A stretch of DNA of 64,000 nucleotides, taken from positions 1 to 64,000 of the forward strand of contig NZ_CALPCN010000005.1 in assembly GCF_943193045.1 (NCBI RefSeq). Direction: 5' to 3'. Under the pieces are notes generated by a model. That model was not told the origin of the DNA, did not search any database, and worked only from the letters and a program-made list of their open reading frames with translations. Shown here piece by piece: positions 43,501 through 51,221 of the stretch. A program made the position numbers and the translations under genes. Numbering within the stretch: the first letter of the stretch is position 1; each line of letters begins with the position of its first letter. The stretch is from Pumilibacter muris. Lineage in GTDB: Bacteria; Bacillota; Clostridia; Christensenellales; Pumilibacteraceae.

Positions 43501-43648
43501 CGGTGGGAGGGCCGTCGTAGAACGAAAATTCCTTACCTTTTTCGGTAGCCGAAAGCGTCTTGTTGAAAACGTCGTTTTTCTTCCAAAACTCGATAATTTC
43601 TTTTTCGCGCAAAGTTGCGTCTTGGCTGGGGTCTGCTTTTTTGTACAT
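40538..43648 (-). CDS. ileS: Isoleucyl-tRNA synthetase (IleRS2-like, long form)
   Basis: 1,036 residues. The N-terminal HIGH motif is in [36 protein letters not shown] follows, the CP1 editing domain contains [15 protein letters not shown], and the KMSKS loop is [15 protein letters not shown]. The length, the KMSKH variant and a C-terminal domain lacking the short zinc finger of IleRS1 point to the eukaryote-like IleRS2 class, often associated with mupirocin insensitivity; that is inference. A weak AAAGGA precedes ATG 43648. It is the first gene of ileS-methyltransferase-rluA-galT. Confidence 0.95.
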   Translation of the reverse strand: [1036 protein letters not shown]

Positions 43649-43669
43649 ACTTCGGTTCGTCCTTTAAAG

Positions 43670-43700
43670 TCTTGCGCGCCGAACGGCGCGGGCGCTAAAA
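43670..43700 (-). promoter_or_regulatory. GC-rich hairpin in the ileS leader
   Basis: The roughly 140-nt leader between the ileS promoter and ATG carries a perfect GC-rich hairpin (CGCGCCG-TT-CGGCGCG) about 30 nt upstream of the start. The leader is too short for, and lacks the conserved motifs of, a T-box riboswitch. A role in control is unproven. Confidence 0.4.
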
Positions 43701-43793
43701 TCTGCGAAAAACCGCGCGGCACGTTTTTACACCGAGCGGTTGACAAATACGGAGCTATAAAACAATTAGGCTCGGCATTCGCCTTCTTTTTTA

Positions 43794-43823
43794 ATTATAC
43801 CCGAAAGCGACACAAAATGTCAA
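43794..43823 (-). promoter_or_regulatory. Promoter of the ileS operon
   Basis: On the minus strand a perfect TTGACA (43823-43818), an 18-nt spacer and a perfect TATAAT (43799-43794). Confidence 0.8.
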
Positions 43824-43887
43824 TTAAATTCCCGTATGTGCTCGCGATTTCGCGAATACTTTTCGCGTTTGCGTAACGCGTTTTCGG

Positions 43888-43917
43888 TTGACTTAAAAAG
43901 TTCTTTCGGTGTATACT
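43888..43917 (+). promoter_or_regulatory. Promoter of the kinase gene (leaderless arrangement)
   Basis: TTGACT (43888-43893), an 18-nt spacer and TATACT (43912-43917). The ATG of the kinase gene begins 7 nt after the -10 box, at the expected transcription start, and there is no Shine-Dalgarno. Confidence 0.7.
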
Positions 43918-43923
43918 TTAATT

Positions 43924-44904
43924 ATGGGAATCGACACTCGAGACATAACCAAAATATGCCCCGCATGTTTCAACGACCTCGACGGAAACGGAACATGTCC
44001 GTTTTGCCGTAAAAGAGAGGCGGATTTAAAGAATCCGCCGTCGGCGCTTCCCGTTAGAACAATGTTAAACGGGCGGTATTTGGTGGGAACTCGGCTCGGA
44101 ATGGGCGGGTTCGGAATAACGTATGTGGGGCGCGACATGGGTCGGAGCCGCAAAGTAGTTATAAAAGAGTTTTTCCCTAAGGATTTCGCTGTGCGCGAAA
44201 GCGGCGGCACGCGCGTAAACGTGAACGCGCCCGAAGTAGTTTCGTCGTATAATCACTGGTTCAACGCGTTCGTTGCCGAAGCAAAAATTTTAATGCAAAT
44301 AAAATATTTGCACGGAGTTGTTAAGCTTTTGGACTTTTTCGAAGCGAACAATTCGGCATACATAGTAACCGACTATCTCGAAGGGCAATCGCTTTACGCC
44401 TATTTAAAAGAGCGCGGATACAGAATTTCGGCGGAAAGCGCGCTTAACGTTCTGCGTCCCGTGTTCGAATCGCTCGCAATTTTGCACGAACACGGCGTTA
44501 TTCATAAAGATATAAGCCCCGAAAATATTTTAATCGTTCAAAATAAATACGTTAAACTAATAGACTTCGGAGCGGCTTCTCTTTATAAAATGAAAACGCC
44601 GGAAAAACCGTATTCGGTGCTTAAAGCGGGCTACTCCCCCATAGAGTTTTACAGAAGCGACAAATATAAACAAGGTCCTTTCAGCGACGTGTATCAAGCG
44701 GGCGCAACTTTATACAACTGCGTTACGGGCTACATTCCCGCAACGGCGGCGGAACGGGAAAAATCCGACACACTGCCCACCCCCACAAAGCTCGGCTTTA
44801 AAGTGCCGTATCATGTGGAAAAAGCTGTTATGCGCGCGCTCGCTCTCTTGCCGGAAAACCGCTTTCAAACGATTGAGCAATTCATGTCGGCGCTCGGCAT
44901 ATAA
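43924..44904 (+). CDS. Serine/threonine protein kinase with N-terminal zinc ribbon
   Basis: 326 residues. A four-Cys zinc ribbon opens the protein (C12, C15, C25, C28: CPACFNDLDGNGTCPFC). The kinase domain follows: glycine loop LGMGGFGITYVG (about 58-69), VVIKEFF with the ATP-anchoring Lys, HKDISPENIL with the catalytic Asp (about 193-202), and KLIDFGAASLY (DFG). The domain extends to the C-terminus; there are no TM helix, PASTA or sensor domains, so it is soluble, unlike PrkC. ATG 43924 was chosen because the upstream GTG at 43909 overlaps the -10 box. It is monocistronic. Substrates are unknown. Confidence 0.9.
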   Translation: MGIDTRDITKICPACFNDLDGNGTCPFCRKREADLKNPPSALPVRTMLNGRYLVGTRLGMGGFGITYVGRDMGRSRKVVIKEFFPKDFAVRESGGTRVNVNAPEVVSSYNHWFNAFVAEAKILMQIKYLHGVVKLLDFFEANNSAYIVTDYLEGQSLYAYLKERGYRISAESALNVLRPVFESLAILHEHGVIHKDISPENILIVQNKYVKLIDFGAASLYKMKTPEKPYSVLKAGYSPIEFYRSDKYKQGPFSDVYQAGATLYNCVTGYIPATAAEREKSDTLPTPTKLGFKVPYHVEKAVMRALALLPENRFQTIEQFMSALGI

Positions 44905-44930
44905 CAATTATTTTTCCGCATTATGAAAAT

Positions 44931-44954
44931 CGCTTGCCAAGCAAGCGGTTTTTT
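44931..44954 (+). terminator. Terminator of the kinase gene, embedded in the ffs promoter
   Basis: The stem CGCTTGC / GCAAGCG (44931-44937 with 44941-44947, loop CAA), then a T-run from 44949. The same bases form the -35 box and spacer of the SRP RNA promoter. Confidence 0.75.
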
Positions 44955-44962
44955 GTTATACT
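44934..44962 (+). promoter_or_regulatory. Promoter of the SRP RNA gene
   Basis: TTGCCA (44934-44939), a 17-nt spacer and TATACT (44957-44962), with transcription predicted to begin at about 44969, the first base of the RNA's closing helix. Confidence 0.75.
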
Positions 44963-44968
44963 TACTAT

Positions 44969-45243
44969 GCTGTGCTATGTGGGGAGCTAGCGGTGCCCTA
45001 AACTCGCAATCCGCTACAGCGAGGCAGAAAGCCGCTCTCGGCGTATCGTATGGAAGGTCCGTTACCGTTCGTGTGATGATGATATCGGGGTCTTGTGCAA
45101 CGTTATACTATGAACCGTGTCAGGGCTTGACGGCAGCAGCACTAAGTAGACCATAATGTGTGCCACAAGGTAGCTTCGAAGGAGTTTACTGTCGGAAGAA
45201 CGCTTCGGTGCGGTACGACAAAAGCGGATGCACAGCTTTTTTT
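44969..45243 (+). ncRNA. ffs: Signal recognition particle RNA, large Bacillus type (with Alu domain)
   Basis: About 270 nt. The ends pair: GCTGTGC (44969-44975) with GCACAGC (45230-45236), followed by a T7 terminator run. The Alu domain matches the Gram-positive consensus (GGGGAGCTAGCGGTGCCC, then GCAATCCGCTACAGC). Domain IV is at about 45110-45150 with the conserved CAGG / AGCAGC symmetric-asymmetric loop that binds Ffh. Its apical tetraloop is TGAC (45128-45131, closed by GCT/GGC), a URRC-type loop in place of the usual bacterial GGAA. It scaffolds Ffh for co-translational membrane targeting. It lies between a kinase and the ilv operon, both unrelated. Confidence 0.92.
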
Positions 45244-45258
45244 AACAAAGCGGAGCGA

Positions 45259-45290
45259 CCCCGAAATGAATAATTCGGGGCCCTCTTTTT
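45259..45290 (+). terminator. Terminator or attenuator-like hairpin between ffs and ilvB
   Basis: The stem CCCCGAA / TTCGGGG (45259-45265 with 45274-45280), then CCCTCTTTTT. It stands after the SRP RNA's own terminator and only 25 nt before the ilvB start, a position suited to attenuation of ilvB. Confidence 0.6.
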
Positions 45291-45314
45291 ACAATATTTG
45301 CGAGGAAACTTTTT

Positions 45315-47015
45315 ATGAAAGACACTTCGGGCAAAAAAGGCAAACTGTTGCGCGGCGCCGAAATTATAGTTGAAACGCTGATAGAGCAAGGCGTTACGCA
45401 CGTTTTCGGATATCCCGGCGGCTATATTATAGATACGTTCGACGCGCTGTATCTTTACCGCGACAAAATTAAACAAATCCTCACAAGTCACGAACAAGGG
45501 GCTTGCCACGCCGCCGACGGCTACGCGCGCGCTACGGGACGTGTGGGCGTTGTAATGAGCACTTCTGGGCCCGGCGCCACCAACCTCGTTACGGGAATAG
45601 CAACCGCATATATGGATAGCGTGCCGCTTGTGGCGATTACGGGCAACGTTCCTCTAACCTCGCTCGGGCGCGACAGCTTTCAGGAAGTTGACATAACGGG
45701 CGTTACAATGCCCATAACGAAACATAATTTTATTGTGAAAGACGTTAGCGAACTCGCCTCCACTCTTAGGCAAGCTTTCGAAATTGCCGCGAGCGGACGA
45801 CCCGGTCCCGTGCTTGTTGACGTGCCTAAAAACGTGCAGCAAGCCGTAGCCGAATACGTTCCCGCCTCACCCGTTCAAAAACGCGTCGAGCCGCTCAAAA
45901 TAGACGAGCAAGCCCGCGAGGCGGCGCAAATACTGTCGCAAGCGAAAAAGCCTCTCATATATGCGGGCGGCGGAGTTATAATATCGAACGCGTGCGAAAA
46001 ATTGCGCGAGTTCGCCGAAAAATTCGGCGCGCCCGTAGCGAGCTCTATGATGGGATTGGGCGCGATGCCCGCGAATCACCCGCTATTTCTCGGAATGCTC
46101 GGAATGCACGGCTCGGCGGCGGTAGCGAAAGCGCTCGGCGAATGCGACGCCGTAATCGCAATAGGCGCGCGGTTTTCCGACCGCGTGGCAGGCAACCCCA
46201 AAAACTTTTGCAAAAACGCGAAAATAATTCATATAGATATAGACAGTGCCGAAGTAGATAAAATTGTGAATTCTCACGCTCATATTATAGGCGACGCTTT
46301 GCAAGCGCTCGATTGGCTCACCGAAAACGCGAAGCCGCACCCTAATTCCGAATGGCAACAAAGATGCGCGGAACTCAAAAAACAGTATCCGTTTATCGAC
46401 TCTAAAATGCCGCTTTGCCCGCGAAAGCTTTTGCGAGCGCTCGCAAAGTTTTCGCCCGCCGACAGAATAGTTACAACCGACGTCGGGCAACACCAAATGT
46501 GGGCGGCTCAATCGTATCCCGTTTCGGTTCCCCGCACGTTTTTAACAAGCGGCGGACTGGGCACAATGGGCTACGGTTTGGGCGCGGCGCTCGGCGCGGC
46601 GGTGGCAACTAAAAAGCCCGTAACGCTTATAACGGGCGACGGCTCGTTCCACATGAATATGAACGAACTTCCCACCTGCGTAAAAAACGGACTCGAAGTT
46701 AAAATTTTCGTGTTCAACAACAACGTGCTCGGAATGGTGCGGCAATGGCAAACTCTTTTCTACAACAAGCACTATTCTTCAACAACTCTCGATTCCCCCA
46801 CCGATTACGTTAAGCTTGCCGAAGCGTTCGGCGCTAAGGGGCTTACGCTCGACCGCAACGAAAACATAGAAAGCGTTGTTAAAACCGCTTTTTCAACTCG
46901 CGGCACCGTTGTTGTGGATTGCAAAATAATGCCCGACGAATTTGTGTTGCCAATGATTCCCGCAGGCAAATCGGCGGAAGACATTATAACGGAAATCAAG
47001 GAGGCGAACGAATGA
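45315..47015 (+). CDS. ilvB: Acetolactate synthase large (catalytic) subunit
   Basis: 566 residues, normal length. The N-terminal thiamine-PP domain has VTHVFGYPGGYIIDTFDAL and the catalytic Glu in LTSHEQGACHAADGYARATGRVG; the central FAD-binding domain is present; the C-terminal domain has TGDGSFHMNMNELPT and NNNVLGMVRQWQ, the thiamine diphosphate/Mg motif. It condenses pyruvate with pyruvate or 2-oxobutyrate for valine, leucine and isoleucine synthesis. GAGG precedes ATG 45315. No convincing promoter lies between the hairpin at 45259-45290 and the gene. It overlaps ilvN by 4 nt. Confidence 0.95.
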   Translation: MKDTSGKKGKLLRGAEIIVETLIEQGVTHVFGYPGGYIIDTFDALYLYRDKIKQILTSHEQGACHAADGYARATGRVGVVMSTSGPGATNLVTGIATAYMDSVPLVAITGNVPLTSLGRDSFQEVDITGVTMPITKHNFIVKDVSELASTLRQAFEIAASGRPGPVLVDVPKNVQQAVAEYVPASPVQKRVEPLKIDEQAREAAQILSQAKKPLIYAGGGVIISNACEKLREFAEKFGAPVASSMMGLGAMPANHPLFLGMLGMHGSAAVAKALGECDAVIAIGARFSDRVAGNPKNFCKNAKIIHIDIDSAEVDKIVNSHAHIIGDALQALDWLTENAKPHPNSEWQQRCAELKKQYPFIDSKMPLCPRKLLRALAKFSPADRIVTTDVGQHQMWAAQSYPVSVPRTFLTSGGLGTMGYGLGAALGAAVATKKPVTLITGDGSFHMNMNELPTCVKNGLEVKIFVFNNNVLGMVRQWQTLFYNKHYSSTTLDSPTDYVKLAEAFGAKGLTLDRNENIESVVKTAFSTRGTVVVDCKIMPDEFVLPMIPAGKSAEDIITEIKEANE

Positions 47016-47500
47016 AACAATATATCGTAACGGCGCTCGTATCGAACAAAAGCGGCGTGCTAACCCGCATATCGGGTTTGTTTTCCCGGCGCGGCTACAA
47101 CATTAACAGCTTGCAAGTTTGCGCCACCGAAAACCCCGAATTTTCCCGCATGACGATAGTCGCCGAAGCCGACGACTCAACCATAAAACAAATAACGCGC
47201 CAACTCGACAAACTCGTCGATGTGAAAAAAGTGGGGCTTTTAAACCCCGCTCAGGCTGTCTGCCGCGAGCTTCTTATAATAAAACTGAAAATGGAACCCT
47301 CCGACCGACCCGAAATAGAGAGCACCTGCAATATTTACAAAGCCAAAATGATAGACCTTTCGCCCTCCTCTCTCATTGCGGAACTCACCGGCGAACCGAA
47401 CAAAATCGACGCGTTTATAGGAGTTGTTTCCCACTACGGAATAATAGAGCTCGTTCGCACAGGCTTAACCGCTTTGGAGCGCGGAAACAACGGATTTTAA
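47012..47500 (+). CDS. ilvN: Acetolactate synthase small (regulatory) subunit
   Basis: 162 residues. An N-terminal ACT domain (QYIVTALVSNKSGVLTRISGLFSRRGYNINSLQVCATENPEFSRMTIV) binds valine for feedback inhibition; a ferredoxin-like C-terminal domain follows (ELLIIKLKMEPSDRPEIESTC...IDAFIGVVSHYGIIELVRTG). The ATG overlaps the ilvB stop as ATGA, preceded by GGAGG within ilvB. It is followed by a terminator, so ilvD has its own promoter. Confidence 0.95.
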   Translation: MKQYIVTALVSNKSGVLTRISGLFSRRGYNINSLQVCATENPEFSRMTIVAEADDSTIKQITRQLDKLVDVKKVGLLNPAQAVCRELLIIKLKMEPSDRPEIESTCNIYKAKMIDLSPSSLIAELTGEPNKIDAFIGVVSHYGIIELVRTGLTALERGNNGF

Positions 47501-47534
47501 ACGGTTTAAAAACTCCTTTAATTTTGCATTTTTC

Positions 47535-47565
47535 ACAGTCCGACATAAAATCGGGCTGTTTTTTT
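47535..47565 (+). terminator. Terminator after ilvN
   Basis: The stem ACAG(T)CCGA / TCGG(G)CTGT (47535-47543 with 47551-47559), running into a T7 tract. Confidence 0.75.
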
Positions 47566-47617
47566 GCATTTTCCGCACTTTCGGGGAAATTATAACGTTT
47601 TCGGTCGTTAAATCGAC

Positions 47618-47647
47618 TTTACAAATGCAACCGAGTTTTGATATAAT
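47618..47647 (+). promoter_or_regulatory. Promoter of ilvD-leuCDB-acp
   Basis: TTTACA (47618-47623), an 18-nt spacer and a perfect TATAAT (47642-47647), about 36 nt upstream of the ilvD start. No T-box or leader peptide was found. Confidence 0.7.
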
Positions 47648-47682
47648 AGAAGAGTATACAAAACAAAGAGAGGAATTGAACT

Positions 47683-49359
47683 GTGTCTAAAGAATTGAGT
47701 TCGGGAATTGAAAAAGCGCCCCAACGCGCGCTTTATAAGGCGCTCGGACTATCCGACGAAGAAATAGCCAAACCGATTATAGCCGTAATTTCCGCCAAAA
47801 GCGAAATTGTGCCGGGTCACATACACCTCGACAGCATTACCGACGCCGTTAAAGCGGGAATTTACGCCGCAGGCGGCACGCCTGTGGTTGTTCCGTCTAT
47901 CGGAATTTGCGACGGCATAGCTATGGGTCACGACGGAATGCGCTATTCTCTTCCCAGCCGCGAGCTTATTGCCGACAGCGTGGAAAGCATGCTTATAGGG
48001 CACGCTTTCGACGGCGCGGTGCTTGTGCCTAATTGCGACAAAATAGTTCCAGGCATGCTCATGGGCGCGGCTCGCGTAAACCTTCCCGCAGTGCTCGTTT
48101 CGGGCGGACCTATGGAAAGCGGAGTTTATCGCGGCAAAAAAGTAAGCCTTTCCACAGCGTTCGAAGCCGTAGGAAAAGTCAAATCGGGCAAAATGTCGCT
48201 CGACGAACTTACCGAACTTGAAAACTGCGCATGTCCGGGTTGCGGAAGCTGTTGCGGAATGTATACCGCAAACAGCATCAACTGCCTGTGCGAAGCGCTC
48301 GGAATGGCCTTACCCGGAAACGGAACCGTTCCCGCCGTTAAAGCGGAGCGCATACGTCTTGCGAAAAAAGCGGGCGAAACTATAATGAAACTTGTTGAAA
48401 ACGACATTCGCCCCCGCATGATTCTTAAAAAAGAAGCGTTTAAGAACGCTCTTGCCGTAGATATGGCAATAGGCGCGTCTACAAACACAGTGCTTCACCT
48501 ATTTGCAATCGCCGCCGAATGCAACATAACTCTCACCCTCGACTTATTGCAGGAAATTTCCGACCGCACGCCAAACCTTTGCAAGCTTAGCCCCTCTACG
48601 GAGCGCGACATGGCGGAACTCGGCGCGTCGGGCGGCATTATGGCTGTCATGAACGAACTTGCAACCGTTAAAGACAAAAAGGGCAACGGCATTATAGCGG
48701 GCGACGCTCTTACCGTTACGGGCAAATCGATTTCTCATTCGTATTCGAACGCCCGCATAACGGGCGACGCGATTCAGCCCGTTTCGAACCCTATTTCTCC
48801 CTGCGGCGGAATAGCGGTTTTAAAAGGCAACATAGCCGACGACGGCGCTGTGGTTAAACGCAGCGCGGTGTCGCCTAATATGCTTAACTTTACCGGAAAA
48901 GCCAAATGTTTCGACAGCGAGGAAGATTGCGTGCACGCCATTATGGGCGGTAAAATTCAAAAAGGCGACGTGATTGTTATTCGTTACGAAGGACCTAAGG
49001 GCGGGCCGGGCATGCGCGAAATGCTTTCCCCCACTTCGGCGCTTTGCGGCATGGGGCTCGACGAAGACGTGGCGCTTATAACCGACGGAAGATTTTCGGG
49101 AGCCACTCGCGGCGCGGCGATAGGGCACGTTTGTCCAGAAGCTGCGGCGGGCGGAAAAATAGCTCTCGTTAAAGACGGCGACAAAATAAGCATAAACATT
49201 CCCGAAGGAAAACTCAACCTTGAAATAAACGCCAAAGAGATGGCGGCGAGACTTAAAAAATACCGTCCGAAAGACGACGAGCCGAGCGGTTGGCTTTTAA
49301 GATATAAATATCTTGTTACAAGCGCGGCTCAAGGCGCGGTGTTAAAGAAAAAATTCTAA
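47683..49359 (+). CDS. ilvD: Dihydroxy-acid dehydratase
   Basis: 558 residues of the IlvD/Edd family. The three Fe-S cluster cysteines are visible in [30 protein letters not shown] and the IxxxCD-type N-terminal segment ([15 protein letters not shown]). The C-terminus has [15 protein letters not shown] and [20 protein letters not shown]. It dehydrates dihydroxy-isovalerate and dihydroxy-methylvalerate. The start is GTG 47683 with GAGAGG upstream. It heads ilvD-leuC-leuD-leuB-acp. ilvC is not in the window. Confidence 0.96.
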   Translation: MSKELSSGIEKAPQRALYKALGLSDEEIAKPIIAVISAKSEIVPGHIHLDSITDAVKAGIYAAGGTPVVVPSIGICDGIAMGHDGMRYSLPSRELIADSVESMLIGHAFDGAVLVPNCDKIVPGMLMGAARVNLPAVLVSGGPMESGVYRGKKVSLSTAFEAVGKVKSGKMSLDELTELENCACPGCGSCCGMYTANSINCLCEALGMALPGNGTVPAVKAERIRLAKKAGETIMKLVENDIRPRMILKKEAFKNALAVDMAIGASTNTVLHLFAIAAECNITLTLDLLQEISDRTPNLCKLSPSTERDMAELGASGGIMAVMNELATVKDKKGNGIIAGDALTVTGKSISHSYSNARITGDAIQPVSNPISPCGGIAVLKGNIADDGAVVKRSAVSPNMLNFTGKAKCFDSEEDCVHAIMGGKIQKGDVIVIRYEGPKGGPGMREMLSPTSALCGMGLDEDVALITDGRFSGATRGAAIGHVCPEAAAGGKIALVKDGDKISINIPEGKLNLEINAKEMAARLKKYRPKDDEPSGWLLRYKYLVTSAAQGAVLKKKF

Positions 49360-49406
49360 GCTCCCCCTACCGACAAGCGTTTAACGGCGCAAAGGAACCG
49401 CACATT

Positions 49407-50657
49407 ATGGGCATGACGCTTTCGCAAAAAATACTCGCCGACAAAGCGGGACTGCGCGAAGTTTGCGCAGGGCAACTTATAACCGCAAAACTCGACCTTG
49501 TGCTCGGCAACGACATAACTTCGCCGGTGGCAATCGGCGAACTCGAAAAGGCGGGAAAAAGCGGGGTTTTCGACAACAACAAAGTGGCTCTCGTTATGGA
49601 CCACTTTGTTCCCAATAAAGACATTAAATCGGCGCAACAGTGCAAAAAGTGCCGCGACTTTGCGTACAAAGAAAACATAACCCACTTTTACGACGTCGGG
49701 CAAATGGGAATAGAACACGCTCTTTTGCCCGAAAAAGGGCTTGTGGTTGCGGGCGACCTCGTTATAGGGGCAGATTCTCACACTTGCACATACGGCGCTC
49801 TCGGAGCTTTCGCAACGGGCGTAGGCTCCACCGATATGGCTTACGGCATGGCGTCGGGCACCGCATGGTTCAAAGTTCCGCAAGCAATAAAAGTTGTGCT
49901 CAAAGGCAAAAAAGCGCCCCATATTTGCGGCAAAGACGTTATACTTCACCTTATAGGCAAAATAGGCGTGAGCGGCGCGCTTTATAAGTCGCTTGAATTT
50001 ACGGGCGACGGTTGCAAGAACTTAGACATAGACGACCGTTTCACAATTTGCAACATGGCAATCGAAGCGGGCGCGAAAAACGGAATTTTTGCGGCGGACG
50101 AAATAACCGCCGATTATTTAAAAGGCAGAACGACACGCGCAGGAAAAGTTTACCGTGCCGATAATGACGCCGAATACGAACGCACTGTTGAAATAGAACT
50201 TTCTTCGTTAAAGCCTACGGTGGCTTTCCCCCACCTACCCGAGAACACCCGCACAATAGACGAAGCGGGAGAAATAAAAATAGACCAGGTTGTTATAGGC
50301 TCGTGCACCAACGGGCATATATCCGACCTTAGAGCGGCTGCGGAAGTTTTGCGCGGCAGAAAGGTTGCGCGCGGAGTAAGAGCAATCGTTATTCCCGCCA
50401 CAAACGAAATATATTTGCAAGCGATTAAAGAAGGGCTGATAGAAACATTCATAAACGCGGGCGCGGTTGTGTCTACTCCCACATGCGGACCGTGCTTGGG
50501 CGGCTATATGGGCATTCTCGCGGAAGGCGAACGGTGCGTGGCAACCACAAACCGCAACTTCGTAGGGCGCATGGGACACATATCGAGCGAAATATACCTC
50601 GCGTCGCCTTATGTGGCGGCGTCGAGCGCGGCACTCGGAAAGCTCGGCGCAATTTAA
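49407..50657 (+). CDS. leuC: 3-isopropylmalate dehydratase large subunit
   Basis: 416 residues, the short HACN/LeuC2 type found in archaea, Clostridia and Thermotoga, which can also be homoaconitase-like. 4Fe-4S cysteines are in [13 protein letters not shown] and [37 protein letters not shown] is the substrate loop. With LeuD it isomerises 2- to 3-isopropylmalate. AAGGA precedes ATG 49407. Context (leuD, leuB, ilv genes) favours the leucine role. Confidence 0.94.
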   Translation: MGMTLSQKILADKAGLREVCAGQLITAKLDLVLGNDITSPVAIGELEKAGKSGVFDNNKVALVMDHFVPNKDIKSAQQCKKCRDFAYKENITHFYDVGQMGIEHALLPEKGLVVAGDLVIGADSHTCTYGALGAFATGVGSTDMAYGMASGTAWFKVPQAIKVVLKGKKAPHICGKDVILHLIGKIGVSGALYKSLEFTGDGCKNLDIDDRFTICNMAIEAGAKNGIFAADEITADYLKGRTTRAGKVYRADNDAEYERTVEIELSSLKPTVAFPHLPENTRTIDEAGEIKIDQVVIGSCTNGHISDLRAAAEVLRGRKVARGVRAIVIPATNEIYLQAIKEGLIETFINAGAVVSTPTCGPCLGGYMGILAEGERCVATTNRNFVGRMGHISSEIYLASPYVAASSAALGKLGAI

Positions 50658-50706
50658 TTCGTCCGCTTTCGTTCAAGTTTAATTTTTTTACGGAGGTTTC
50701 GTTACA

Positions 50707-51171
50707 ATGACAGGCAAAGCGCATAAATACGGCGACAACGTGGATACCGACGTTATTATTCCCGCGCGATATTTAAATTCGTCGGACGGGCGCGAACTTG
50801 CCGCTCACTGTATGGAAGACATAGACGCGAATTTTTCGCATAATGTGAAAAAAGGCGATATTATGGTTGCGGGCGAAAACTTCGGTTGCGGTTCGTCGCG
50901 CGAACACGCGCCTCTTTCCATTAAGGAATCGGGAATAGCGTGCGTAATAGCGAAAAGCTTCGCGCGCATATTTTTCAGAAACGCAATAAACATAGGGCTT
51001 CCCATTCTCGAATGTCCGCAAGCGGCGCAAGATGCCGAAAGCGGCGACGAAATAAGCGTGAACCTCGAAAAAGGCACAATAGTAAACTCGCGGCTCAAAA
51101 AGGAATACTCTGTGCCGCCCTACCCCGCCGAAATTCGCGCCATAATAGAGCGTGGCGGACTATTGAAATAA
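50707..51171 (+). CDS. leuD: 3-isopropylmalate dehydratase small subunit
   Basis: 154 residues, matching the short archaeal-type LeuD partner of the short Leu[20 protein letters not shown] is the N-terminal swivel-domain motif, and [21 protein letters not shown] the substrate-binding loop ([10 protein letters not shown]). A strong GGAGG precedes ATG 50707. Confidence 0.95.
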   Translation: MTGKAHKYGDNVDTDVIIPARYLNSSDGRELAAHCMEDIDANFSHNVKKGDIMVAGENFGCGSSREHAPLSIKESGIACVIAKSFARIFFRNAINIGLPILECPQAAQDAESGDEISVNLEKGTIVNSRLKKEYSVPPYPAEIRAIIERGGLLK

Positions 51172-51221
51172 CGTAAATCAAAAGCGAAAATCCATTTAAA
51201 AACAAAAGGAGGGAACTCAAT

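Noticed and set aside
43649-43799. Possible T-box riboswitch in the ileS leader (GTGCCGCGCGG resembles GGNACCGCG)
   Set aside because: The leader is only about 140 nt, the T-box core sequence is not matched and there is no terminator stem; a GC-rich hairpin is all that can be supported.
44923-45373. Two open reading frames (44923-45156 and 45158-45373) between the kinase and ilvB
   Set aside because: They lie in or over the SRP RNA gene, whose conserved Alu and domain IV sequences, pairing ends and terminator are clear; neither has a plausible ribosome site.
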